Counted from the first letter of the stretch, positions 1 through 11,020 are shown. The stretch: 64,000 bases of DNA from Ctena decussata (GCA_963989385.1 OZ022503.1:90468638-90532637), one strand, 5' to 3'. Notes: generated by a model from the sequence alone, not told the origin. Numbers and translations are program-made.

Positions 1-607
1 AATTTTCGGCCCTCATAGGAGCACATATAGTGGTATAGAATGCGCAACCAAACAAATCAAGGAAAGAATTCCAAATGACAGAATATGAGCAAAATAAAAG
101 ATACAAATTAATAAAGCATATCTCCTAACAGATGATACAAGTACCATATACATGATACAATTAGGAGAAACACATACTAGCCCTAAAGTAGTCTCAGTGA
201 TATGATATATTAACTACATTAACAATTTCCTAAAATGAAGATCATTCACTGCCTAGACAAGTCAGTGCAGTGGTACCATCATAGAGACCCATAGCAGGTA
301 GACTGGTGCATGCCCCATCTATGTAGTGCCCACCAAACACAGAGAAATGAAGCAATCCAGGGCATACTGCAAGTACCCCCTAGAGTCACTCCATCCAATG
401 TGTCAAGTGCACACCACCTCAAAATTCCACATGTACCCACCACAGCCCCATCCGAAGATGAGGCTGCCATGCATACCACTTCTATATTGGCACCCATCAG
501 AGCCACCATAGCTATGAAATCCAACATATGTCACATCAGGTTGTTATAAGCAGAGGAGTCAGCTAACTGATGTAAAAAAGGTGAAATTTAATTCAAGTGT
601 TGGGTGA
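1..607 (-). other. Probable 3' untranslated flank of the adjacent LINE
   Basis: No host exon is visible here. The stretch lies directly downstream (minus strand) of the stop codon that ends the retrotransposon frame at 608, so it is most simply the 3' UTR of that element running off the left window edge. The open frames at 279-549 on both strands are short, overlap each other and have no recognisable domain. The assignment to the LINE is inferred from position only; the element's true 3' terminus is not seen. Confidence 0.35.
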
Positions 608-3600
608 TCATAGATCTAAGTTAATGTGTACAAATAACGCAAGTTTAATCAATAAGTCATTATTTTCACAATTTAGTAGCCAGAAAAATTTATCTGTAGT
701 GGTCAAGCTATTGAAATTATGACATATGTCAGTTACAGCATTTAACAATGGGGCTCTAGAGCTGTTGTAAAGAGGACATTCCGGAAGAAAATGCAATTCA
801 TCACCCAATACACCCATGGAGCATCTGGTACAAAATCGATTAACTCTGTCTATCTTCATGTATCTTCCTGTTTCAATGTTTAATCTATTGGCAGATATGC
901 GTAATCATGTTAAATTTCTCCTCATACTAAAGTTTAGCCCCATGAAGTAAGCTTCCAGCCCAAAGTGAGATTTTATTTTGGTATATGTTTCCAACTTGCC
1001 AGACGAATTGGCCATTCTAGTATTATGCCATATATTCAGATATTCTTTTTTTAAGGTTTTGGAGAGAACTGAGTTAAATTGTGCTTTATTCATTCTTGAT
1101 ACATCTGGCAGTGATAGGTTTAATAAGCTGGAAAACTTTTTAACAGCACTGAACCATGAACAACATGTATTGTCTAGCTCCTTTGAGCAGACAAGGGCAT
1201 TATACAATAACGAATTTGAATCAAGATGCTCCATACGATACCAAAATTTCAACATTGCCTTAATTATATCAATATAGTATGGATATCTTCCAAGCTTGGA
1301 CATTACTGCAAAGTTTGGGCTTTTCCTATGGACACCAAGAATAAATTTTGCTAATTTCAGATGCAGCCTATCTGCTTCTGATTTCTCAAATATTTTGTCT
1401 AAAGATATGCCATTCCTAAATCTAGAGCTGGAAATATTGAAGATACCCCAGACTTCACTACTATATAAGAGAACTGGCTTTACAGTGTGATCAAACAAAT
1501 GTAAACTGGTCTTTACAGAAGGATGCAAATTCAAAATATTCTTACACAGTTTGTAAAAGGCCTTAAGTCCCTTTTTATACAACTCTGATTTGGCGTACGA
1601 GAAGGATCCTGATGCAGAAAAATGTAAACCCAAATATCTGTATGACGTCACACATTCAATTTCTTTTTGTTGAATTGTAAACTTACACCTAATCAATCTT
1701 CCTGCCTTATTGAATGTAATTACCTTTGTTTTGCGTATGTTTATGGTAAGACACCAATCACTGCAAAAGTTTTGCAGCTTATCCAATTTTTCTTGCATTC
1801 CTTCAGCAGATTCAGATAAAATAATTATGTCATCGGCATACATCAAACAATGTAAGTCCATATTGTTCAAGTAGACTGGGTCTAAGGATGACCTTAGATA
1901 TGAAGGTAAATCATTGATAAAAATTTTAAATAAATTAGGACTCAAAGTGTCTCCTTGTCGCACACCAACTCTTGAGTTGAAGGGTTCAGTAAGAAAATTG
2001 CCTAAACGAACAGATGACTGACTTCTGAAATACATAGCTTTCACAATATTGTAAAATTTTGTTCCAATACCCATCTGTAGTAACTTGACTTTCAATCCAT
2101 CATGTACAACCGAATCAAAGGCCTTGCGAAAATCTACAAAACATGCAAATAGTTTACCACCTTTTTTATTACAATATTTATCAATAAGTGTTTTTAAGAT
2201 AAACATATGGTCTGAGGTGCGGGCGTTTTTTGTAAAACCAATCTGGCATTTGTCTATTGTAGAATTAGCAATTAAAAAGGTGCTTAATCTGTCATCTAAA
2301 ACACTGTTAAAAATCTTACCCACAGCACTTGTGATAGATATACCCCTGTAATTTGTTGGGTTGCATGGATCATCAGATTTATGCAATGGTGTGATATAAC
2401 CTTCACACCAACAGTCTGGATATAGACCATTTGAGAGACAGGCATTAAAGATCTTTAAGAAGCATGGTCCTAAAGCATTCTGACTACATTTAAGCATTTC
2501 GTTAGAAATCGAGTCAAGACCAGCTGCCTTATTATTTTTTAATTTACATATAGATTTATAAACTTCATTTAGCTTAATTGTGTTATCAAGGGTTGTATAA
2601 ACTGGCTGCTTCTCTAATTGTTCAACTAAAGTTTTAAGCTGATCAACTCTGGCCTTGAACCTATCTTCTACTTGTCCCAATGACTTAAAATGCAAAAGCC
2701 AGTCATCAGAGTTAATGTTCTCACATGGATTGCTTCTATTTTCATCTTTAAGCCTATCAATCAAACTCCAATATTCCTTTGGATTTTCCGAATGCAATCC
2801 TTCAATTTGTTCCAACAACTGTTGTTTATATTGCCTTTCTTTTTTTTTCTTAGTTTTATTATAAATTCTATATAATTTGTAATATCTTCCCCGAACTATT
2901 GGATCTTTTGGGAATTTAGAATAAAGCTTACCATTTGCTATTACACGAGATCGCATTATTTTTAAATCCAAATCAAACCACTGTTTTCTTTTACGATTGA
3001 TATTTTTCTTTCCTTTCTTTACATTACTATTAAAAGAAGAATTATTTCCATCATTAGTACTTGTATGATTATTAACTACTCTGAGGGACTTTTTTGCTGT
3101 TTCCAGTAAGATTTGATTTAAATTATTTGCAGCCATGTTAATGTCTGTAATGTCACTGCTCAAAAAGCTGGATATTTTGTCTTGAATATCTGTGTTTAGA
3201 AGAGCAGATTGAAAATTATGTCCTGAATTTTCATCCCATATAAACTTACATGGCATGGGTTTTAAATGTTGTACATTGCTGGAACAACTGAAGTTTGCTA
3301 ACAAACCCCAAGATAATTTACAGTGGCAATCACTGATAGTCGCCAAGAAATCAGCAACATGAAAATATAAAACCTGGTTTATAATAGATTCAGATACCAT
3401 TGTGTAATCAACTACACTGGCTCCATTTGGGGTATAACATGTATACCGGCCAAGCATATCTCCAAAATTTCGGCCATTTAGAATTCTTGATTGATTGCCT
3501 ATGCAAATTTCAAGCAGACTCTTCCCTCTTGAATCACTGACAGAGTCCTGGCTCATTCTAGGGATAGAGGGAAGATCTGTAACATAGTTTTGATATACTG

Positions 3601-3796
3601 GAAGATGATCTGCTTCATCGTCCACGATAAAGTCTGGAGCAGAGGACGTTCTCGCATTAAAATCACCGCAAAGCATAATATCTCCTAAAGAACTGTACTG
3701 CGAGACATCTTTTTCGAGATTATCGAGTATGTCAGTTGTAAGATTTTGAGTATAAGAAGACTGACCTGGAGGGATGTATGCCAGGCATACATACAA
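608..3796 (-). pseudogene. Non-LTR retrotransposon (LINE) ORF2, 5'-truncated, one nonsense codon
   Basis: This encodes the replicase of a LINE: an AP-type endonuclease followed by reverse transcriptase. The visible frame starts inside the endonuclease, where GDFNART lies at residues 44-50 and later VDYTMVSE and ISDCH give the last catalytic blocks. Reverse transcriptase follows, with the LxNNKAxGxD-type block, GVRQGDTLSP and the catalytic YADD near residue 653. The frame is interrupted at 905-907 by TGA, which reads as CGA to TGA because translation continues in the same frame to 608. That tail contains a C-x2-C...H...C zinc knuckle (CTRC, then HFLPEC). The frame extends a little upstream of 3796 without an ATG and meets a stop near 3893, so the 5' part is missing or decayed. 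The element is probably immobile. The clade is not assigned; the AP endonuclease excludes R2-type elements. Confidence 0.93.
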
Positions 3797-3896
3797 ATCT
3801 CTCTTGAAGTTAAAAAAAGACTTATCTAACTTTATCCACTGAAAATCTTTACTTGTATTCTTTAGTATAGAAATATGGGGACGAATATGCTGAACT

Positions 3897-4393
3897 ATTT
3901 GTTAAGTTACAGGAATTAGCCATTTAAAGACTTTCTTGTATATTCACTGATTTCTTTGGCTGATAACACCGTAAATACATTGTACAGAGCTATCAGATTG
4001 ATTCAGCATTTAGGTAGATGGGTACACTTTCAGAAGAAGAGCTTTTCTATTTCTGTTTTTGCCGCCCTTCTGAGAGTAGGTCATCTTTTAAAGGAAATAA
4101 TCTGCTCCCATTGCTCTAAGAGCACACCCTCTATAAGAAGGGCTTCATTTGCCAGGAAAGCAGACAGTAACTAAGTCCCAAAACTTTTTCTGCATGTAAA
4201 AATGGGCATTACTGCATTATCAAACCAAACTGTTCCATTTTAAGGACAGTTTAGGTAAATATTTCAGGTATCTCGATTTTTAGAATTTTTACAGTAGATA
4301 AGTGGCCAGAATTGTAGATATGATAGCTTTATCACATGCTGATGAGTTTGGTTAATGCCCTTGATGCATATTTGTGATACTTTATTTTTGCAG
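3897..4393. other. Intron or upstream flank of the coiled-coil gene, no exon recognised
   Basis: Between the LINE and the first recognised exon I see no coding segment. About 4014-4200 is a copy of a dispersed repeat found many times in this window. The last bases before 4394 form a T-rich tract ending in CAG, a good 3' splice site. Confidence 0.5.
4014..4200 (+). repeat. Dispersed repeat family 'TTTGCTCC', copy 1
   Basis: Part of a ~200-bp family recurring at 4736, 7845 (reverse), 9602, 10376, 13757, 19505, 27660 (reverse), 33335 and 40378 (reverse). Shared features are ACTTTCAGRGGAAG at the start, a palindromic middle built on AAAGGAAATAATTTGCTCC and its complement, then AGGAAGTCACAAA and a final GAAAAATGG. 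Confidence 0.6.
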
Positions 4394-4532
4394 TTTTGAA
4401 CAGTTCTTAAAGATGTCTCATTTACTAAGCCAGCTTGACTCCTACCCACAGTTATCACAGAGGGCAGATCGTATTGGCTATGAGGTACAGAAGATTGTCT
4501 TCAGGGGATATCACTCTAGTGACCAGTTACAG
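4394..4532 (+). CDS. Coiled-coil gene, exon A
   Basis: Begins after TTTATTTTTGCAG with one base completing a split codon, then FEQFLKMSHLLSQLDSYPQ..., and ends in phase 0 at ...DQLQ before GTATAT. Other frames of the same segment hit stops at once. The exon's last ~29 bases are the founder unit of the minisatellite that follows in the intron. Confidence 0.78.
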
Positions 4533-7500
4533 GTATATATCACTCTAGTGAACAAAGTAACAGGTATATAATATATCACTCTAATGAACAGTTACAGGTA
4601 TATATCACTCTAGTGAACAAAGTAACAGGTATATAATATATCACTCTAATGAACAGTTACAGGTATATATCACTCTAATGAACAGTAACAAGTATATACC
4701 ACTCTAATGAACAGTTACAAGTATATACATATGCTGTCAGGGAAAGCATTGCTACCACTCTCTTTTTGGCCTCCTGTCTGAGGGGGGGTCAATCCATAAA
4801 GAAAATAATTTGCTGTGTTAGGAGCTTCTTTCTTGAAGAATATGTCCCTTTTGGAAGGGTTGTTTGCTCAGCCAAGCAAACAGGAAGTCATAAAAGTGAT
4901 TCTCCATGGTAAAAAATGCTGGAAAAACATTGAGTCACAACATGGAGGTTTAGCCATTCACCGTTAATTAAAAAAAACAACAAAAAACGAAGATAGTAAA
5001 ATATATAGTATAGTGTTTGGGAATTCATTATCCATGCATGTATTTGTTTTCTAAAATTTGCAAGGCAAGATATCTGGGCTGTGTTTCTGAAACTTAACAG
5101 TGTGGCTAGTTCATGAGAAGTTACATTTTTTGTTGCATGGTATGGATAAACACTCATTTTTTTTGCTGAACACAAAATATAGTGAGGTGCTTCTCACTAC
5201 AAAAGATTTTCACATTTTTTCAACAGAAATATTGGCAAACTTGATCTTTATACAAAAAGAGGAGTTAATGACTAAAGCTATTTTTAGCTCGCCTGAACAA
5301 AGTTCAGGGAGAGCTATTGTACTGCCCCTGGCGTCAGCATAAGCGTTAGCGGCAGCAGCAGCAGTGGTGGCGTTTAGCAAAATGTTAAAGTTTTAAGTTA
5401 CAGTTTTTTAGGTGATGGGCAAGGCGCTGTCAGGCGAGCCATCCTGTCCTGCTGACAGGTCTTGTAAAATAATGCTTTGATCCAATGGGCCCAGCTGTAT
5501 TGTGGACATATTTCTTGCTTGTCTGTGAACTGAATCATGATCTTACAGTTCAGATTTTTCATCCACAAACACTTAAAGGAATTACATAGCACATATAGGA
5601 CTTATGCCTTAAAGACAAATATTCTGGTTTATTGAGTCTCATAATCCTATTATGCAACAGTCCAGTGACACTGCCATTTCATCAAAGAAAATATCCCACT
5701 TCACATAGGTAATGACATAACAGGGTCATAAAAGCAATAAATACTGAGGGTGTGTTCTATATAGTAGAGAATATTTGTCTTTAAATACCTGTGCAGCATA
5801 CAATTTAATTACATTTCTAGTGACGATGAAATAGCTGTTCATCTTGGTGAAAGAAAAAACATTAATTTCATGTCATTGAATGATATTATTTCAATATTTT
5901 GGCTCATTTCATGCTGAAATTTGCTCCAAAACGTTTTTTTATGGGGGGCATATTGGTTTGGGCCTGTCCGTCCGTCTGTCCGTCCGTCCGTCCGTCTGTC
6001 CGTAACGCTTTTTGGCAGCTAGGAAACTCAAGAACCGCTTATGCTAGGATCTTGAAATTCTATATGTGATATGTACATGAAAAATAAGCGGACCCATATT
6101 TTTTATTTTTTCAGCGGGTCAGGTATTTCCAGAGTTATGCCCCTTTTTCATCTTAGTCTATGGAAGCTTGTGAACAAAATATCTCAAGAACCCCTGACGC
6201 TAGGATCATGATATTTTGCAGGATGACATTGCCCAAGGTGTAGATGACCTGATTAACTTTTGAAAAAAATTCGACAATTTTGACCGAGTTATGCCCCTTT
6301 TTCGACTTAGTGCATTGTAAGCCTATGGAACCTTGTGAACAAAATATCTCAAGAACCCCTGATGCTAGGATCATGTTTTTTTTGCAGGAAGACGTTGCCT
6401 AAGGTGTAGATGACCTGATTAACTTTTGAAAAAAATTCCTGAATTTTTGACCGAGTTATTCCCATTTTCGACTTAGGGCATTGTAAGCCTATGTAACCTT
6501 GTGAACAAAATATCTCAAGAACCCCTGATGCTAGGATGGTGTATTTTTACAGGGAGACATTGCCTAAGGTTAAGATGACCTGATCAAGTTTTGAAAAACA
6601 TTGGTGAATTTTTGATCGAGTTATGCCCCTTTTTCGACTGAGTGCATTGTAAGTGTATGGAACCTTGTGAACAAAATATCTCAAGAACCACTGATGTTAG
6701 GATGGTGTAGTTTTACAGGAAGACACTGCCAAAGGTGTAGATGACCTGATTAACTTTTTTAAAAAAATCCTGAGTTTTTGACCGAGTTATGCCCCTTTTT
6801 CGACTTAGTGCATTGTAAGCCTATGGAACCTTGTGAACAAAATATCTCAAGAACCCCTGATGCTAGGATCATGTTTTTTTGCAGGAAGAAGTTGCCTAAG
6901 GTGTAGATGACCTGATTAACTTTTGAAAAAAAATCGTGAATTTTTTACCAAGTTATGCCCCTTTTTCGACTTAATGCATTATAAGCCTATGGAACCTTGT
7001 GAACAAAATATCTGGAGAACCCCTGATGCTAGGATCATGATTTTTTTTGCAGGAAGATACTCCCTTAGGTGTTGATAACCTGATTAACTTTTGAAAAAAA
7101 AAATTGATTGAGTTAAGCCCCATTTTCAACTTAGTGCATTGAAGCTTATGTTACAAAGGTACAAGCATTATTGGATGAACCTTTAGAGGCAAGCATATGG
7201 TTGGGGGCATAGTGTTTCATAAACACATTTTCTAGTTTTATTAACATCTTCAATGTGTCCTAGAAGTTAAACAGAGTAAGAAAGCATTTAAAAAAGTAGG
7301 TAGATAAGCAAGTTACAGTCATAGAGCTGTGAGTGATTATGCAAGCTCCAGAAACATAAAAATTGGTTACGTTTGTTGCTTTTTAGTAGATTGCCAAGGG
7401 TTAATAGTACATGATGTCTCGGAAAAAGGAAGAATCTGATCAGACTTGTGAATGCACAGGCTGATCTGAGGCAATCCTGTTCTTGCAATAAAATATGATG

Positions 7501-9601
7501 TGGCAACACCAGTTAAATTATTTTTTGCTCTTTCAGATAATGCAGAACAGTGCAATAGAATCTCGGACACAGCTGCGGCTGAACACAGAGATTGAGGAAC
7601 AGAGGCAGAAACTGGCAGACTTGAAGGTTTCTAAGGAACAAGAAAGAACAAAACTTAGTAAATATCACCACTTGAGTAGAAGAAATCGAAAACTGAATTG
7701 GGACTCCAATCTTAAGATAATTATTGAGATGGTTTTTCTTGTATGACCATGGAAAACATACTGTAATAATCCTAGTAAATGCCCCTGCTCTAATAAACAC
7801 CTCCTGCCTCTTTTCCAAAAATAATGTTAGATTATGTTGCATGAATTCCTGTTTTCCTCCTGGGTAAGGTAGCTCTTCGAATAGGGGTCTACCATCTACT
7901 CTTAAAGACAAGAATTCACTCCTAGAGGAGCAAATTCTTTCCTTTAAGAGTTGACCCCAACCAAAAACAGAGGCAAAAATAGTAGCTTCCTGAGAAGTGA
8001 CCAGTCACCTTATAATTTGCTTCTTGAGGTACTTTGACAGTGGCTGATTTACCACACTTTAGGCTCTAATTAACGCCCCTTTTCGCAAAATGCAATGCCC
8101 GTGGGGCATTTAATAGGATTAATAAGATACGAAGACAGTTCTAATGAGGGTTCACAACATATGGTTTGATGGACAATATAAAGAAAACTTATCCAGGAAT
8201 TTTCATCAGTTAATCCCCTTATCTCATGCTCTGGGATTTTAGAACCCTTTCAACAGTATTACAGCCATTTTAGATTGATAGGGAAATTGATGAGGTAACA
8301 GTGAGAGTGAAAGAGAAAAATTCTGTCAATTCAACTGTCAGAAGCCCGAGTATTTTATGACAATTCTGGGATAATTTTTATTTCTTGATAAAAAATATGT
8401 TGTGACTCCTCTTTGGAAATGTCTTGCTAAGGCAGCTCAAATAAGGAAGTGGCAATTATAAGTTTTTATTGAGAATTAACTGACACTATTCTTGAACAAT
8501 CATCAAATACTCAGAGAAAGACAACCCCTTTCGAAAAATGTTCTATAAAAATTTCAATTATTATTGCACAACAGAATGTCTCTATGGAATAATAACTGTC
8601 AGTGATTTTCTGATGCAATTTTTTTCTGCTGAACCCCTTAGGAGATGTTAAAACTCTTGTCATTTTAGATTTTGGGTTTTCAGCACCTCTCTTGTGAGCC
8701 AGCAGATGTTAGTGCATAGAAAATCGTGTTTGATCCCTACATAATATAAGAATCAAACTACACTAACATCTGCTGGTATAAAATTACAGGGCAAGAGATG
8801 GAGAAGAGCAAACAAGACCATAAACAGAAAGTAGAGCAGTTAAAACAGAAACACACATTAGAGATAGAACAACTACAGCATGACCAAAAACTACTCATTG
8901 CAAGCCAGATGACAAAAGCTAGGATAGGTAGGTAGATTTATACTGTTGAAGAGCAAACTGATTTGGGTCTACATCATTTTCAAAAACCTGTTTGTTCATG
9001 TCCATCATGTCAATGACCCTTCCAAAGGTAGTTCAGGCAAGGGGAAACAGAGTAGATGAAAGTATTAGAAAACTAGAGGAGTGTTCCACTTTGAAGCACA
9101 CTTCAACCCTGGATTACGACGAGCGTGTATTAACCCCATGGTCAATACAGTCAGGCATACTTGTGCTTGCAAATGTTCTAAGTGAATCAGTTAAATTTTG
9201 CAAGCTTAATATATGGGCTTTCCATAGGAAGAAAAATTTGCGACAACAAATTGCTGCAAAATTTTAATTTGGAAATATTTATGAATGAGGTGACAAAATT
9301 GTCTTGAGATTTTTTTTGGTTTATTTTTCCATGAAATTGAGTGCCATCAGCAAGTCATAGATATACAGAGTAGTGAAAATGAAATTGTTTATAGTATGCT
9401 GGAGTACTGTCTCATGGTTCCACTGTCTGACATTTTTCAGATCACCAGAGTGAGGATGATTGCCACAAAATTGATCATTTGAACAAGTTAAAAGATTTGA
9501 ATATTGACTTGACAGCTTTAATGACCAACCAACAACCCCCACCGGTGTCAGAGGAGTTACAAGTTGTCTCCCCTGCTGGACCTACCAGCACAGCATTTTA
9601 A
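4394..9601 (+). CDS. Coiled-coil protein gene, last four coding exons (partial, 5' end outside window)
   Basis: Coding exons join 4394-4532, 7537-7657, 8790-8927 and 9441-9601; all boundaries are AG/GT and every junction keeps frame (entry phase 1+2, then 0, then 1, then 1). The product is about 185 residues up to TAA at 9599-9601. The first exon encodes a segment with LDSYPQLSQRADRIGYEVQK and an RGYHSSDQLQ motif. The next two are almost entirely Glu/Lys/Gln/Arg heptads, a long coiled coil. The last is acidic then Pro/Ser/Thr-rich. I do not recognise a named family with certainty; a structural or scaffolding role by oligomerisation is inference. The N-terminal part of the protein lies to the left of the window or in undetected exons among the repeats. 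A candidate AATAAA lies at 10358-10363, rather far downstream. Confidence 0.8.
4505..4730 (+). repeat. Minisatellite seeded by the exon A / splice donor boundary
   Basis: The unit TATCACTCTARTGA...ACAG followed by GTATAT starts within exon A and is repeated six more times in the intron, with 29-36-bp spacing. A 65-bp pair of units is duplicated exactly. Each copy carries a GTATAT donor-like site, the first five preceded by ACAG like the real donor at 4533 and the last two by ACAA. Confidence 0.85.
4736..4965 (+). repeat. Dispersed repeat family 'TTTGCTCC', copy 2
   Basis: Same order of blocks as the copy at 4014: GGGAAAGC, CAATCCATAAAGAAAATAAT, AGCAAACAGGAAGTC and a terminal GGTAAAAAATG...TTTAGCCATTCACC. 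It lies in intron 1 of the coiled-coil gene. Confidence 0.6.
5286..5468 (+). repeat. Dispersed repeat family 'AGCTCGCCTG', copy 1
   Basis: Starts AGCTCGCCTG and ends GGTGATGGGCAAGGCGCTGT followed by CAGGCGAGC and GACAGGTCTTG. Three further copies lie at 11021, 11801 and 12689. The two ends are partly complementary (GCTCGCCTG and CAGGCGAGC), so this is probably a nonautonomous DNA element; the superfamily is unknown. Confidence 0.6.
5941..7235. mobile_element. Pearl-like (Helentron-type, nonautonomous) element with ~165-bp tandem core
   Basis: Left end GGGGGGCATA is followed by CCAATAT/TTTGG sequence and a (GTCC/GTCT)n tract, that is ACGG repeats on the other strand. Then come about six tandem units of 162-166 bp, each with CTTGTGAACAAAATATCTC, AGAACCCCTGATGCTAGGA and GAGTTATGCCCCTTTTTCGA. 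Right end GGGGGCATA is followed by the hairpin GTGTTT-CAT-AAACAC and CTAG at 7232-7235. Order and ends fit the pearl family described in oysters, generally regarded as Helitron/Helentron derivatives. It encodes no protein; short frames inside are shadows. It sits in intron 1 of the coiled-coil gene. Confidence 0.7.
7537..7657 (+). CDS. Coiled-coil gene, exon B
   Basis: Acceptor TTTTTTGCTCTTTCAG, then IMQNSAIESRTQLRLNTEIEE... The frame runs open past the end, but the donor GTAAAT at 7658 leaves one base (A) that joins GG of the next exon to give Arg, restoring a continuous heptad pattern (ERTKLRQEME). Low-complexity charged residues are typical of coiled coil. Confidence 0.82.
7845..8030 (-). 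repeat. Dispersed repeat family 'TTTGCTCC', reverse copy
   Basis: Read on the minus strand it shows the family order: GGGGTCAACTCTTAAAGGAA, then the palindromic AATTTGCTCCT/AGGAG core, then GGAAAACAGGAATTC. It lies in the intron between exons B and C. The rest of that intron (8031-8698) shows no exon or recognised repeat. Confidence 0.55.
8699..8776. repeat. Perfect 16-bp inverted repeat just before exon C acceptor
   Basis: CCAGCAGATGTTAGTG at 8699-8714 is exactly complementary to CACTAACATCTGCTGG at 8761-8776, with a 46-bp loop whose inner part is also partly complementary. The right arm ends 13 bases before the exon C boundary, so in RNA it would fold over the region where the branch point is expected. 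Confidence 0.85.
8790..8927 (+). CDS. Coiled-coil gene, exon C
   Basis: Acceptor AAATTACAG; the first two bases complete the Arg codon from exon B, then QEMEKSKQDHKQKVEQLKQK... continues the coiled coil for 45 codons. The donor GTAGGT at 8928 leaves G, which joins AT of exon D to give Asp. An alternative donor GTAGAT four bases downstream is less consistent with frame. Confidence 0.82.
8928..9440 (+). other. Intron between exons C and D, nothing recognised
   Basis: 513 bases of AT-rich sequence. The open frame at 8992-9267 has no recognisable content and overlaps no splice structure that would use it. It ends in a T-rich tract and CAG. Confidence 0.6.
9441..9601 (+). CDS. Coiled-coil gene, last coding exon D
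   Basis: Acceptor CATTTTTCAG; two bases complete Asp, then HQSEDDCHKIDHLNKLKDLN..., a Pro/Ser/Thr-rich tail ending ...GPTSTAF and TAA at 9599-9601. The tail after the coiled coil looks disordered. The antisense frame over this exon is a shadow. Confidence 0.82.
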
Positions 9602-9835
9602 GGTTAATGGATACACTTTCAGGGGAAGCAACTCTGAAATTTCCATTTCGGTCTCCCTTTGCAATGGGGATCAACTCATAAAGGAAATAATTTGCTCCAC
9701 ATAGCAAATTCTTTCCCTTAAGAGCAGACCCTTTTGAATGGGGACTCTTATTTCAAGAGCTAATGCTTAACCCAAAAGTTTTCTCCCTTTGAAAAATGGC
9801 AGAAAAACATGGAAGTGTAACCATTCACCAGAATT
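9602..9835 (+). repeat. Dispersed repeat family 'TTTGCTCC' copy in the 3' UTR or flank
   Basis: Begins immediately after the stop codon with GGTTAATGGATACACTTTCA and shows the full block order, including the palindromic core and GAAAAATGGCAGAAAAACATGG. If the transcript extends past here the repeat is part of the 3' UTR. Confidence 0.62.
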
Positions 9836-10168
9836 GTTCATGGCCTGTAACCAGCTGCCAAATCCATTAGAAGAGCTACAAGGTTTTCACTGGGCTTACC
9901 AGTATAAACTGACTTCAGCAGCCATTAATAGTGTCAGAGACAATACAAATTGCCTCCCTTTAATTTACTTTGGTATATAAACTGACAAGTCAGTGGTCAC
10001 CACTTTGGTCAGAATATTTTAGTTTTCTGTCCTGGACCTACAAATACAACCTTAAATTAGTCATGGTCACCTTTTTGCTCTATATACTGTATTCATCCTA
10101 TTTAATGCCCCGAGGGTGTTGCATTTTACGAAATGGAAGAGTTATTTAGAGCCTAAAGTGTAGTAATT

Positions 10169-10332
10169 CAGTGAGTGAGTGAGTAAACTCAGGTTTAATG
10201 TCCCACCAACAACTAGGTCATACGGAAATGGGACTTTGGTTTAGTCTCATCTGAAAGACCGGAGAAGCTGGTGATAGATCTTGCGGCCTCTTCATTGGTA
10301 GTCCAGCGTTTTATCCACCACACTACTACGTA
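10169..10332 (-). mobile_element. tRNA-derived SINE (minus strand)
   Basis: On the minus strand the order is a tRNA-like head (GTGGTGGATAAAACGCTGG, with a decayed B-box region near GCAAGATCTATCACC), a body, and a tail with GTGGGACATTAAACC followed by (GTTTACTCACTCACTCAC). The head-body-GTTAAAC tail layout is that of molluscan SINEs. A tail fragment of the same kind recurs at 40979-41008. Confidence 0.6.
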
Positions 10333-10375
10333 ATTCAGCCACTGTTGAAATGCCTCTAATAAACAGTATTAATGC

Positions 10376-10560
10376 AAATGGATATACTTTCAGAGGAAGC
10401 AACTCTACCATTTTTTCCTCCCTTTTCTGTGTCAACTATAAAAGGAAAAAATTTGCTCCTCTAGGAGCAAATTCTTTCCTGTAAAAGTAGATTCCAATTC
10501 AAGGAGGTAGCTCGTCCAGAAAAGCAAACAGGAATTCAAGCAAGTTAGTATAAAACTATT
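10376..10560 (+). repeat. Dispersed repeat family 'TTTGCTCC', copy with intact palindromic core
   Basis: At 10439-10490 AAAGGAAAAAATTTGCTCCT is followed directly by AGGAGCAAATTCTTTCCT, making the foldback core of the family easiest to see here. Flanks match the other copies. Confidence 0.62.
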
Positions 10561-11020
10561 TTCGGAAAAGAGACAGGGGGCATTTATTAGAGTAGGGGTG
10601 TTTATTAGGATGAATATGGTATCACTTTTGTCACACGTTGCAAGTGAGGGGACCTTGCCTGCCTGTGGACATGCAAAAGCAAACATTTTAAAACTACCTC
10701 TAAAAGCTTATGGACCTGATTATAAATCAGCTTGCTTTTGCTTACCTGGGCCGCTGAGTTCTAGATAAGGGTGAGTTTTGCTTATGTTTCTGATACATAT
10801 GTTTTATTTCTCATTGTAGTCTTTGGCCTGTGCTGGAGAGCACGATCAGTGTTGTACATTTCAGTTTTGATCAGGAACAGACTCCTTTAAACTGAGTCTG
10901 GTATTTTTTTTCCCTTTGGTGTATTCCTTGCTTCCCAAAGATCTTACTTTTCAGCAGGAACACCAATGACTTTAGATAAAACCAGTTAAGAATGATTATG
11001 TGTGTTGTCCTGACAATTTT
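10561..11020. other. Intergenic, nothing recognised
   Basis: No exon with paired splice sites and no repeat that I can match elsewhere in the window. Confidence 0.5.
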
